NCBI RefSeq assembly: GCF_029626105.1
Contig: NZ_JARUBH010000009.1
Coordinates: forward strand, 6,200,001-6,264,000
Reading direction: 5' to 3'
Source of the DNA: Solwaraspora sp. WMMD792
GTDB taxonomy: Bacteria > Actinomycetota > Actinomycetes > Mycobacteriales > Micromonosporaceae
Length of the DNA: 64,000 bases
Shown: positions 33,901-44,000 of the stretch, one piece after another
How the letters are laid out: each line of letters opens with the position of its first letter
How positions within the stretch are numbered: position 1 is the first letter of the stretch
The notes under the pieces: generated by a model
Told to the model about the DNA's origin: nothing
What the model saw: only the letters and a program-made list of their open reading frames with translations
The model's database searches: none
Program-made: the position numbers and the translations under genes

Positions 33901-34994
33901 CCGACGAGGTCGTCGTGGACGTCGCGGCGCGCGGACTCGGCGTCGGGGTGCACGTCCTGGTGACCGCGAACCGCTGGTTCGACATCCGGTCCAACCTGCG
34001 CGACAGCCTCGCCGGCCGGCTCGAACTGCGGCTCAACGACCCGGCGGAGAGCGAGATCAGCCGGCCGGCGGCCCGGTCGCTCGGTGACGTCGTCGCCGGC
34101 CGGGGTCTGGCCCCACCCGGCGTGCCGTACCAGGCGTTGCTGCCCCGGGTCGACGACGCCGACACCGTCGACGCCCTGACCGAGGCGCTCGACGAGGTGG
34201 TCGGCAAACTGGCCGCCGGCTGGAGCGGTCCGGCCGCCCCCGAAGTACGGGTCCTGCCGCGCCGGCTGGCCGCGGCGCAACTGCCGGTCGACGCCGCCGC
34301 TGCCGGCGTACCGATCGGTCTGGACGAGGTCGGCCTCGCCCCGGTCCACCTCGACCTGATCGGTGACGATCCGCATCTGGTGGTGCTCGGCGACTCCGGC
34401 ACCGGCAAGACCCAGCTGCTGCGTACCTGGATGGCGGCGATGGCCCGCCGCTACACGGCGTGGGAGATCCGGTTCGTCGTGATCGACTACCGGCGGACCC
34501 TGCTGGGGGCGGTGCCGGAGGACTACCTGGGTGCCTACGCCGCCGACCCGACCGCCGCCGCCGAGTACGTCGGGCAGGTCGACGGCAAGCTCGCCGAACG
34601 GATGCCGCCGCCCGGCCTGACCGGCCAGGACCTGGCCCGCCGGGACTGGTGGCAGGGGCCGCAGCTGTTCGTCGTGGTCGACGACCACGACCTGGTCGGC
34701 GGGGGCAGTTCCCCGTTGTCGCCGCTGGTCGACCGGCTGCCGCACGGGCACGATCTCGGATTCCACGTGGTGCTCGCCCGGCGGGTCACCGGCAGCTCCC
34801 GGGGGTTCGCGGTCGATCAGCTGCTCGCCAGGTTGCGGGAGCAGCAGCCGGCCGCGTTGATCCTGCCCGGGGACAGCCGGGAAGGGGCGCTGTTCGGCGG
34901 CCACCGGGCCGAGAACGGGCCACCGGGCCGGGGTCGGCTGCTGCGCCGGGCGCACCCCGACACGGTGATCCAGGTGGCGATCGAGGAGGCCTGA
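30966..34994 (+). CDS. eccC: EccC-type FtsK/SpoIIIE ATPase of type VII secretion
   Basis: The motor of the secretion system, 1342 residues in one chain. Two TM helices (about 35-80: GVALITLLLPLLSTIAMAGY, then WMVVAGIAFIVISIV) are followed by three ATPase domains. Their P-loops are GATGSGKS (501-508), GAPQTGKS (856-863) and GDSGTGKT (1142-1149). Domain 1 has Walker B VIVDEFGEL with D620-E621, so it has the residues for hydrolysis. In domain 2 the Walker B-like stretch is FLVLDNW, without a following Glu, and it is probably a regulatory site, as in known EccC proteins where domains 2 and 3 bind substrate signals. Fused EccCa/EccCb organisation and size (1300-1400) are typical. ATG 30966. Confidence 0.95.
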   Translation: MSTSESASPVRLLHRAARTAGPTLPQGRLTVAAPPVDASGNGGVALITLLLPLLSTIAMAGYMITLGHRWMVVAGIAFIVISIVSTFGIRYQMSAHARRQRARQRIRYHAHLTGIRRSARGIAAQQRAAVPVAHPSPQRLLAIVWHRRRLWERRPTDPDFLRIRVGLGTGPLCVPVALSARADPMADTDPDLTAAAEAVVHQVGTVGRQPGVIDLGRAGVVSVIGPPAAARAVGRAMLCQTAALHAPEDVAVVVCAPDAVRDWEWAVWLPHVRTAGPTGQVADLPPTAAPVAVAEDLSALVGLLQLWLARLATTDEPVLLTRADADPGRRLVLLIDGYDPTSAWVREPVLTELLARAGKASGVSVVCLVPGPSYQPPRADVRVTVDDTGRLTLAGRSELIVAVDDLVGDAPTPALARCLARAMAPLRLRPPRAGDLVDSLSVPELLGLSRDEVVGTGRWLPAGSDELLRAPIGIDSDGRPVVLDLKESAQGGVGPHGLVIGATGSGKSELLRTLLVGLAMTHPPDLLSFVLVDFKGGATFANAVDLPHVAGLITNLADDMALVDRVRAALVGEQQRRQRLLRDAGNVDSVREYQVRRAAGGTGVDGAPLPALPYLLVIVDEFGELLTGRPDFIDLFVQIGRVGRSLGIHLLLASQRLDEGRLRGLESHLSYRIGLRTFSAAESRAVLGTADAYLLPPLPGSAYLKVDESAYRRFRVSHVSGPAWPAVRPAAPVQLVPVPFGPVSRDTPLPDTGPAADPGPTDAADGPSTLDLVTTALAQADAVAHQVWLPPLPPAIALGSVLGPVGEVPERGLQAESWPWLGGLRVPLGVLDEPATQQQSPMLVDFGAAGNLAVVGAPQTGKSTLLRTTVLALMLTHTPDEVQFACVDLGGGGLRALAAAPHVAGVAGRRDVELARRILLDTRRLVDERERIFADLGVDSAGRWRQLRASGGLPGDVRAADVFLVLDNWPAIRAEFDLADEVVVDVAARGLGVGVHVLVTANRWFDIRSNLRDSLAGRLELRLNDPAESEISRPAARSLGDVVAGRGLAPPGVPYQALLPRVDDADTVDALTEALDEVVGKLAAGWSGPAAPEVRVLPRRLAAAQLPVDAAAAGVPIGLDEVGLAPVHLDLIGDDPHLVVLGDSGTGKTQLLRTWMAAMARRYTAWEIRFVVIDYRRTLLGAVPEDYLGAYAADPTAAAEYVGQVDGKLAERMPPPGLTGQDLARRDWWQGPQLFVVVDDHDLVGGGSSPLSPLVDRLPHGHDLGFHVVLARRVTGSSRGFAVDQLLARLREQQPAALILPGDSREGALFGGHRAENGPPGRGRLLRRAHPDTVIQVAIEEA

Positions 34995-35017
34995 GGTGCC
35001 GATGACGGAGGTGCGGC

Positions 35018-38000
35018 ATGCCGATCTTTCCAACTGAGATCGACGACCAGCAGATCCAGAGCCTCGGCAACGCGTTCGTCGCCCTGGGCAACGACCTGTA
35101 CCGGCAGGCCAGCGGGATCACCGGCCCGCTCGGCGAGGCTGCCTGGCAGGGCACCGGCCGCGACCGGGCGGTGCAGGCCTGGGACGGGATCGTCACCAAC
35201 ACGGTGGTGCCGGTGGCCAACGAGATGATCGCGATCGGGCAGGCGATCCAGGATTTCGCCCAGGCGGTCCGGGAGGCGCGGGCCGAACAGGAACAGATGC
35301 GGACCATCGAGATCATCGTCGGCGTGATCGGGGTGGTGCTGACGCCGCTGACGTTCGCCATCGGGCCGCTGTTCACCGCCATCACCCGGGCCGTCTCCGT
35401 ACTGCTGTCCAGCCTGGTGCGGGTCGTGGTGAACGTGTCGGTCAACTTCGGCCGGGCGTTGCGGATCGTCGCCGCCGGGATGCCGCGGATCACCACCGTT
35501 CAGGTGGGCGAGGGCCTGGCCGGGGCGTTGCAGGTCGCGGTCCGCAACGGTGCCACCGTGGTGCCGCCGGCGGTCCGGACACCGGCGCAGGTGGCGAATG
35601 CGGCGGTACGCTCCAGCCAGGCCGTCATCCGGCCGACGGCGGAGGTCATCTCCAACGTCGGCATCAACATGGCGGTGGACCTCGGCCCCGATGCGATCGT
35701 CAAGACGGCGTACGGGGTGCCGTACCACGCCGATCCGGCCGTGATCGGCATCTCGGCGGCGATGGGCCTGTCGGGTGCCGTACCGGGTGTGCACGATATG
35801 GTCCCGGCCACCTCCCGCCCAGGGCCGGTCACCGGGCTGCCCGCTTCGGTCGGCCCGCCCCTGCCGGTGCCGGCGCAGTCGGTACCGAACGCGCCGGTGA
35901 TCGGATCGGTCACGTCGCCGCCGCCGAAGGTGGATCTGGGCATCACCACCGGCGGCGTCGCAACGCCGCCGAAGCTGGTCGTCGACCCGCCGGCGGTGCG
36001 CCCGGTGGGTGAGGCTCCGGCCGTACGCCCGGTGGGTGAGGCTCCGGCCGTACGCCCGGTGGGTGAGGCTCCGGCCGTACGTCCGGTGGGTGATGCGCGC
36101 GCCGGGTCGGTCCCGCCAGCGAACCTGGGGACCGCCCCGAAGACCTCGGCGAGTGTCGCCCCCGGCCCGGTCGTACCGGACAACGCCCCACGCACCTCGG
36201 TGAGCAGCCTCGACCGGACGACGTCGACCTCGTCCGTTCCGGCCCGGCCGTCGACGATCGCGGATCCGCCTCAGCAGGTACCGTCGCAGTCGACGTCGCA
36301 CGCACCGACGCAGTCGGGGCAGACATCGCAGCAGACGTCGCAGTCGGGGCAGTCGCCATCGCCGCAGCCACAGTCGGTATCCAAGCCGGATCCGGTGCCT
36401 CCGGCGGTGCGGGACGCGGGCACCGTCCAGTCGCAGCCGGCCGTGACACCGCCGCCGCAGCCGTCGCCACAGTCGCAGGCACAACTGTGGGGTCCACAGT
36501 TGACTCCCGAGGCCCGGCTTGCCCTGGACCGCGCGTACGGGCACCTGCTGGACCGCGCGGAACTGCTCAGCCCGCACCCCGACCAGCGCGGGCAGGACGG
36601 CCGCAGCTGGGCCGAGCGGGCCGACGGCCGCAAGGTCCTCGGCGTCACTGACGCCGAGTGGCTTGGCCTGAACCGGTTGCTGGCCGAGTCCCGGCTGAAC
36701 CCGTTCGAGGATCACCGCGCCAGCATCCAGCAACGGCTGCACGATCTTGACCTGGACAGTGCCGACCTGGCCGCGTACCAGAAGGGTCTGGAACGCGGGG
36801 TGCGCCCCAGCGAGCTGCTGAAAATCAACGCGCAACGCCAGAACGACCTGGGCATCTCCGAACCGCTGACCCAGCAGGAGGCGAAGCTCGCCCTGCACCC
36901 CGACGCGGGGGAACGTCAGGCCGCGAACCTGATCGACCGCCGGCGGGACCAGCCGTTCCCGGACATCGACCGGTGGCGCGACCGGGAGCTGCCCGCACAC
37001 GTACGGGACCGGCTCGGCAGCGGACAGGAGCACATCACCACGGTGGGGCAACTGCTCGACGGCGGCGACAACCCGTACCCGTCACCGGCACAGCTGTGGG
37101 AGGCGACCAACAGCAAGGCACCCCTCGGTGTGCTGGAAAGCCCGGACGGTCTGCGCCACATCCAGGTCGAGCTGTTCAACCAGGCGTACGTCGACTGGCA
37201 GTTGGGCAACCCGAAGTCGGCGCTGTCCCCCGAAGGGTTGGCGACTGTCAACGCGCGCTGGGAGCAGACGGTGCGGGCCGCGTACCGCGAAGCCTTCGAC
37301 GCCGGCAACGGGTCCTCGCTGGAACACCTGCTGGAGACCGTGGAGACGAACCGGGCGAGGTTGTACGACGCCTTCACCGCCGAGGCCAGCTTCGAACGTA
37401 CCCTGAACCAGGCCCGGGGCGCGTTCGACGAGGTCGCGGCCTACTTTCCCGAGCTGGACGCGACCGCGCTGGATCGCGCCTGGAACGTGTTCAGGCAGGA
37501 CTTCCGGGCGGTGTTCGAGGAGTCGCTGCCGACCAACTCCCGCCCTGAGGACATCACCACCGCGCCCTACCGGGACCTGCTCGACGTCGACAACCTGTCC
37601 GACCGCTTCATTGGTGAGATCAAGTCGAACCGGGCGGTGGTCGAGGCCCGCGACGGGTTCCAGCAGTTGGCGTACAACCGAGGCCTGTCCCGGGACGTGC
37701 TCGACCAGATCGGCGGCGACTACCGTGAGGACTTCGTCTACCTGGCCCGCGAGCAGCTGAACTCGGGCGGTCACAGCAAACTCTGGCTCAATCATGAGCA
37801 GGCCAACGGAGACGTGTTCTCGTCGTACACCACGAAAGCCGACGCCGACATGCGGGCCGCGGATGCCGCGAGGACCGACCGGTGGCGCGAGGAACTGCTG
37901 GCGGTCTGGCGCACGGTCCCCCAGCCGCCGGAACCGACCACCGCCGCCACGGCGGGGCCGACCACCCGTACGGTGGGGTCGGTCGCCGACATGGCGCGGG

Positions 38001-41000
38001 CGCTGCAGCAGACGCGCCTGGTTGATCCGCAGCCGTTGGACTGCCTGCCGCAGCTGCAGAACGTCGACACCGGCCTGACCAAGGCCGGTGTGCTCGCGCC
38101 GAGGCCGAATGTGGTGCGCGACTCCGCCTACCTGGAGGCCGGGCCGGCGCAGCGGTTCGCGATCGACCATGGGCAACCCTGGCGGCAGGCGGGCAGCATC
38201 GAACAGGTCGCCGACCTGATGCGCGACGTGCCGGGGTCGGTGGCGTACCTGACGGCGGGTCCGCCCAACGCACCGACCCACGCCTTCGCACTGGTCAATG
38301 ACCCCTTGTCGGGGCTGACGTTCGTCGACGTGACGGCTCCGGCCGAGCAGGACCCGGTGACCGCCTACGACAGCCGTACGCCGAGCCGAAACGCTCCGGT
38401 CGGGTTGGCCGATCTGCGGTTCATCGCCTTTACCCCGGACCGGGTCCCGCTGACCGGGCCGGACCTCGCCCACCACGACGGCGTCTCCGGACTGCTGCTG
38501 GCCCCACGCGACTACCGACCCGGCACCCTCGACCAGACGGCGCAGACCACCCAGAATGTGGAAGAGCTGCGAAAAGAGCTCCAGGAGCGGATCGCCGAAC
38601 GCGACAACCTGTCCGGACCGGTGAGCGGGCGGGTCGCCGAAGAGGTCGAGGTGTATCGCCGCGGTCTCAACGTCACGATCGAGCGGATCGAGCAGGAACT
38701 GCGGGCGATAGAGAACGCCGTTGCGGAGGCGGCCACCGCCGCTGAGCACACCGAGCACACCGAGCACACCGAGCACCCCGAGCACCCCGGGCAGGTCGAG
38801 CAGGAGCTGCGGGCGGCGGACTGGAACACGATCTCGGACGGGCTGACGGTCAGCGTCGCCAAGGTGTTCGAGTTCGATGGCTCCTTCGACAAGGCGCCGA
38901 CCTGGACGCTGCAGGTGCTGGACGTCGTGTTCGGCGGGCTGCGGGTCGGCGCGCCGGTACCACCGACGACCGTGATCTTCACTGCGGTGGACCCGGAGTC
39001 CGGCACGGTCGTCGAGGTCGGCCGGGACGAGCCACGCCAGCTTCACGAACTCATCGAGCAGGAGGCCCCGGGCAACGGCGCCAACCTCGTCGTGCTGCTG
39101 GTGAACAACCCCGGGGAGCTCGACGAGGCCGTACGCGGCACGCTGCCCGAAGGCGTCCGCGTGACGCAGCTGTCCGACGCGTTCAGCGAGGGTCTGCAGT
39201 CCGTCGATCGGCAGCACTGGCCCGAACTGGTGCAGCGGTACGTCGACTTCGCCGGTGAACGGCACGGGATCACCTTCGGGCCGCCGGCGCACGCCCAGCA
39301 GTTCGACGCCCTGGGCGACGGGCAGCTCGACTCCGGGCTGCGCGACGTCGGCGACTTCGCCGCCAGGGTCGCCCAGCACACTCCACTGTCGCGGCGGGCG
39401 GCCCACCAGTTGGCCGAGGACCTGACCGACGACCACTACCTGCGCAACCTGGCGAACAACGGCGACGTCGTGTCGTCCGGCGGCAAGATGTACGAGATCC
39501 GGCTGAAGCTGGGCCCGGCCGTCGCCAAGCCGGCGTTCAAGGCCGGCGAGGTCAACTTCGCGGTGCCGTACGGTGCGCGCTCGGCGCCGAAGTCAGTCAC
39601 CGCCGCCAGCCAGACCAGCTCGGCGTCGACCCCGGCGATCGGGCTGCCGCCGGAGACCGGTGTGGTGGCGGCCGTGACGGCGACCGCTGGGGTCACCACC
39701 AGTACCGGGCAGTCGGTGACCACGATGGCGGAGTACGCCACCTCCATCAAGAGCTTCAAGGCGCCCGGCTACTTCGACTACCCCGACCCCCAGGTCACCG
39801 TACGGCGGATCGGCGGTCCGGAGGCCGCGACGTCGGTACCGATCGGCAGGCAGATCACTGTCCGCTACCTGAAGGAGACCCTGGTCCCGGACCTGAGCGG
39901 GCTGCGCGCACCCGACGGTGAGCAGGACCATTTGTCGCCCGGCACCGTCACCGGCGACCTCGACGGTGCCTGGAAGAAGGTCGTGTCGGTCGACCTCGGC
40001 GCCCTCAGATCGCAGTTGCTGGACCACTATCATTCGGACACCGCCGACGCCGACGGGGTGGTGCACCAGCGACGGGCCCGCCCCGACGTGCTCAAGTCCA
40101 TTGCTGAGTTCATCAGCGAACGCACCCTCACCCACCATTCGCGTGACCTCGCGTCCGGGGCGCTGCTGCTGTCCGTACCGCACACGCTCGACGACCGGTC
40201 CCGCACCGACCAGCTGGCGCTGACGCTGACCTCGCAGGACGCCAGCGACGAGGAGAACACCTGGGCGATCGACCGGCTGTCGAACACGATCCTGCGGTTG
40301 GATTCGCTGGGCGGTACGAAGACGGCTGGCAAGGACGGCAACGGCAGCAGCGCCCAACTGGCGGCCTTCGCCGGCGCCGGGTTCGGGATCAACGAGGTGA
40401 CCGATCCGCAGACCGGCGAGGCCGTGACTCCGGGGCGCGCCACCGTGCGGGGCACCGTCGGCGGCGGAACCACGAAGACGGTGAACGTCAGCGACGCCGG
40501 TCAGTCCGCGCAGAAGGCGGTGGTGGAGCGGACGACCGACGCGCTGCTGATGAACAAGCCGCTGGTCGCGACGGTGGCGGTCACCCCCGAGATCGGCGCC
40601 ACGCAGACGTTCACCGCGCCGGCCCGTACGTTTCTCTCCGCCGCCCGCGACGAGGCCGGTAGCACGAGCGCCCTGACCCCGCTGACGTTCCTGACCCCGG
40701 CGCAGACCGGCATCCAGCAGCCGTTCACCGTGCTGCCGATGGTCACCGGCATCACCAAGGTGGAACAGGTGTTTTCTGCGGTGATGGCGTCGGTGCGGGA
40801 GGCGCTCGACGAGTTCGCCGACGGCACCGCCGTGTCACCGGTGCAGATGGCCGCCATGGAGCGCCACTTCGCGACCCACTTCTCCGGCACCGCCCTGCTC
40901 ACCGGGCACGGCAAGGCCGTCGACGGCGGCCTGCAGGCGTCGTACGAACTCGACACGTTTCTGGTGCATGTCGAGTTCTGGATCGAGCAGGAGGGAGCCG

Positions 41001-44000
41001 CCACCGACCAGTCCCTGTTCGGCGTCGCCGGATCGCCCCGGTCCGACGACAAGCTGACCATCGACTCGTCGGCCAAGTACGGCGGAAAGTTGGTCACCCG
41101 TACCGGCGTGACCACCAGTCAGCAGGTCGGCGTCGACGGTGCGGTCGTCGGTCGGAAGAAGTTCGGTTCGGGCCCCGAGTGGCTGGTCCAGGGCGGGGTC
41201 AGCGCCGGCACCGACTTCGCCTTCAGCCAGGTGATGTCCGACAGCGCGACGCTCGGCCACCGGGGCAACCGGCGGATCAAGTTGACCGGCGCGGGGGTGC
41301 GCGGCCGGCACGACGCGGTCCTGCACGTCGAGACGCTGGTGCTCGACCTGGCGGGCGCCGAGGACCCGCAGTTGACGGCGAAGTCGATCGACTCCACCGT
41401 CACGACGACCGGGCGGCTCGACAGCGACGGGGTCGACGCCCTGCCGCAGCTCGGTGTCCTCGATCTGGCTGATTCCGGTCCGGAGGTGAAACTGCCGCCG
41501 GGCTCGACTCCGCTGACCCCGCCGCAGACCGCCGGGGTGGCGGCGGCCATCGGCGAACTGCTCGGCTACCCCGACGAGATCGACGTCACGCAGATCGACC
41601 GGGACACGATCATCACCGGCGTGCGGGTTGCGAACCTGTACGGGCCGGCGAACGCGATGAGCCCGTCCGGCACGACATACCTGGGCCTGTTCACCGCCGC
41701 CGACGGTTCGGTGCGGTACCTGACCGTCCAACGTAGACTCTACCAGGCACGTCCGGTCGACATCCTGCGCGACCCGGTCAAGGCGTTGACTGACGCCGGT
41801 CTGCAGCGGGGCTCCCAGTTCAGTGGCGGACCGGAGAACGTCAAGGACGTCAACAGCAGTCTCGACACGTCTGCGGCGTACAAGATCAAGTGGAACTGGC
41901 GGCTGCTCGCCTCCCTCGGCCTGCGAGGTGAACAGGACGGCACCGCCGTCGGACTGGCCGGCAGCTACGGCGGCCAGTTGGGGTTCACGCTCTGGGACCA
42001 CTCGTCCGGCCACGGCATCAACGGCGTGAACCGTCGGTCCGCGAAGGACAGCACCGCCAGCGACCTGTACCAGTTCCACACCGTCCTCGAGGTGCGGGCG
42101 ACCCGAAAGGGCGCCGACGCGACGATGGTGACCGAGTCGAAGCTCGTCGCGGCCGGGTCGATGACCGCCGTCCTGCCGCGTACCGAGACGCTGCGCTTCC
42201 CCGACCGGTTCAACCTGCCCGCGCCGGCGCTCACCGGCACGGCCACCGAATCACTCGTCGGCCAGTTCGTGGCGAGCGGCGAGACCCAGCGTCACCTCCC
42301 GCCGACGGTCGCCTCCGGGCAGTCGCTCGACCTCGCCGACGTGGTGGAGCTGAGCAACGGCGACGACGTCCTCCCGACGGTGCTCACCCTGCTGCCGCAC
42401 GCCACCGACACCAGTGAGGCGTGGAGCGTCGTCACCAGACGGCAGGACAGACTGGCCATGCTGCTGGGGGCCGACGCCCTGCTCGGCCTCGCCCCGTACC
42501 TCGGCGCCAACGGTGCCCTGCCGCTGCTGCTGCCGCGCAGGACCTGGTACGGGTGGACCGTCGACGTGGTCACGGTGACGGCCAGGATGGGCCGGGGGAC
42601 CCACATCGGCAGTCTGCCGGCCAAGGAGAAGTCGGACACCTACCACCAGGGCGGCACCCAGCACGAGGACCGGCGCGGCCGTGGCTTCGAGTGGGGCCGT
42701 GGCGGCAACCTGACGCTCCCCGCCAAGGACGACACGATCGGGGTGACCACCCGGCTGTTCGGCATGGCATCGAGCCGGAACAAGATGCGGACCGTGGCGG
42801 TGTCGGAGTCCGACCGCCGGCAGGAACGCTTCAAAATCGATGACAGGGCGCTCAAGGCGGACACCGACACCCGCAAGTACGTCGGGTTCGAGGAGTACAC
42901 CCACCCGTGGACCTTCACCGTCCGGATCGCCACGGTGTCCAGCCCTCCTCAGCTGCTGCTCTGGATGAGTCTCGGACAGGCCAGCCTGATCGCCACCTGG
43001 TGGGCGCGGCAACGGCCCCAGCCGGCCCGGACCCGTACGCTGCCCGGGACGCTACGGCTGCACTATCCGACCGCGCTGACCTTCGACACCCCGATGCTGC
43101 CGGTCGGCAGCGCGCTGACGGAGGTCGTCGTCTACCGGGACCGCCGGCCGGCGGACCTACCGCCGTACTACGACCTGTCCGCGCAGCGCCTCGGCACAGT
43201 CGAGGGCGAGGCCAAGTCGAAGGTGCTGCTCAACGACCTCACCGTCGACAGGTCGCTGCTGGCGGCGGCCATCCGGGGGGTGCAGAACACGACGTTCCGG
43301 CACGCCGACCGGCTGCCCCATCCGCCGTACTGGCTGGCTCCCGGCACCCAGGGCCACCTGGCCACGCAGGTCGTCCCGGCGGTGCTGCTCGGGCTCGGCG
43401 ACCGCATCCTGCAACCCGGCGGAGTCAGGATCCCCGGCCTGACCCATCTGCTGATCGCCGACCCGACGGTCCAGCTGCTGCCGCACAAGTTGACGTACCT
43501 GTACTCGGTCAAGTTCACCAACGAGAGCATGCGGGAACTCGGCGACGAGACGGAGACCAGCACCACGGTCACCATCAGCCGTGATCAGGAGTTTCTGCAG
43601 ACCAAGTTGGTGTGGGGCGAGGACCGACCCGACCCGCTCACGGTGTCCAGGACCGTCGAGCACACCCACGAGGACAAGGCCGAGGGGTACGTCTACCTGG
43701 TCAGCAGCGGCACCTTCCGGATCACGGGGACGCACAACGTCCACCAGCCGATGACGATCGACCTGACGGTCAGCAACGCGGCGGTGATCACCGTGACCGC
43801 GGCTGCGGCCAAGGCGCTGAAGCTGCCCGAGGCCGTACCGCCGGCCGAGCTGGCCGGGCCGCCACCGCAACTGCACACCACGGCCCTGCACGACGGCGAG
43901 ATCCTGGTCGTCGAGTCCACCCGGGCCAGCGCGTTGCCCGCGCTCAACCCGGGCACGCTGTCGCACCACCCGGGCGTCACCACCGTCGTGGTCGACATCG

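Noticed and set aside
31371-35033. A 1220-codon open frame on the minus strand across eccC
   Set aside because: It is antisense to a gene with three intact ATPase domains and shows only low-complexity GC-driven composition; a shadow of high GC3.
35993-36100. 27-bp repeats as a CRISPR array
   Set aside because: The units are contiguous without spacers and are in frame, so they are coding repeats.
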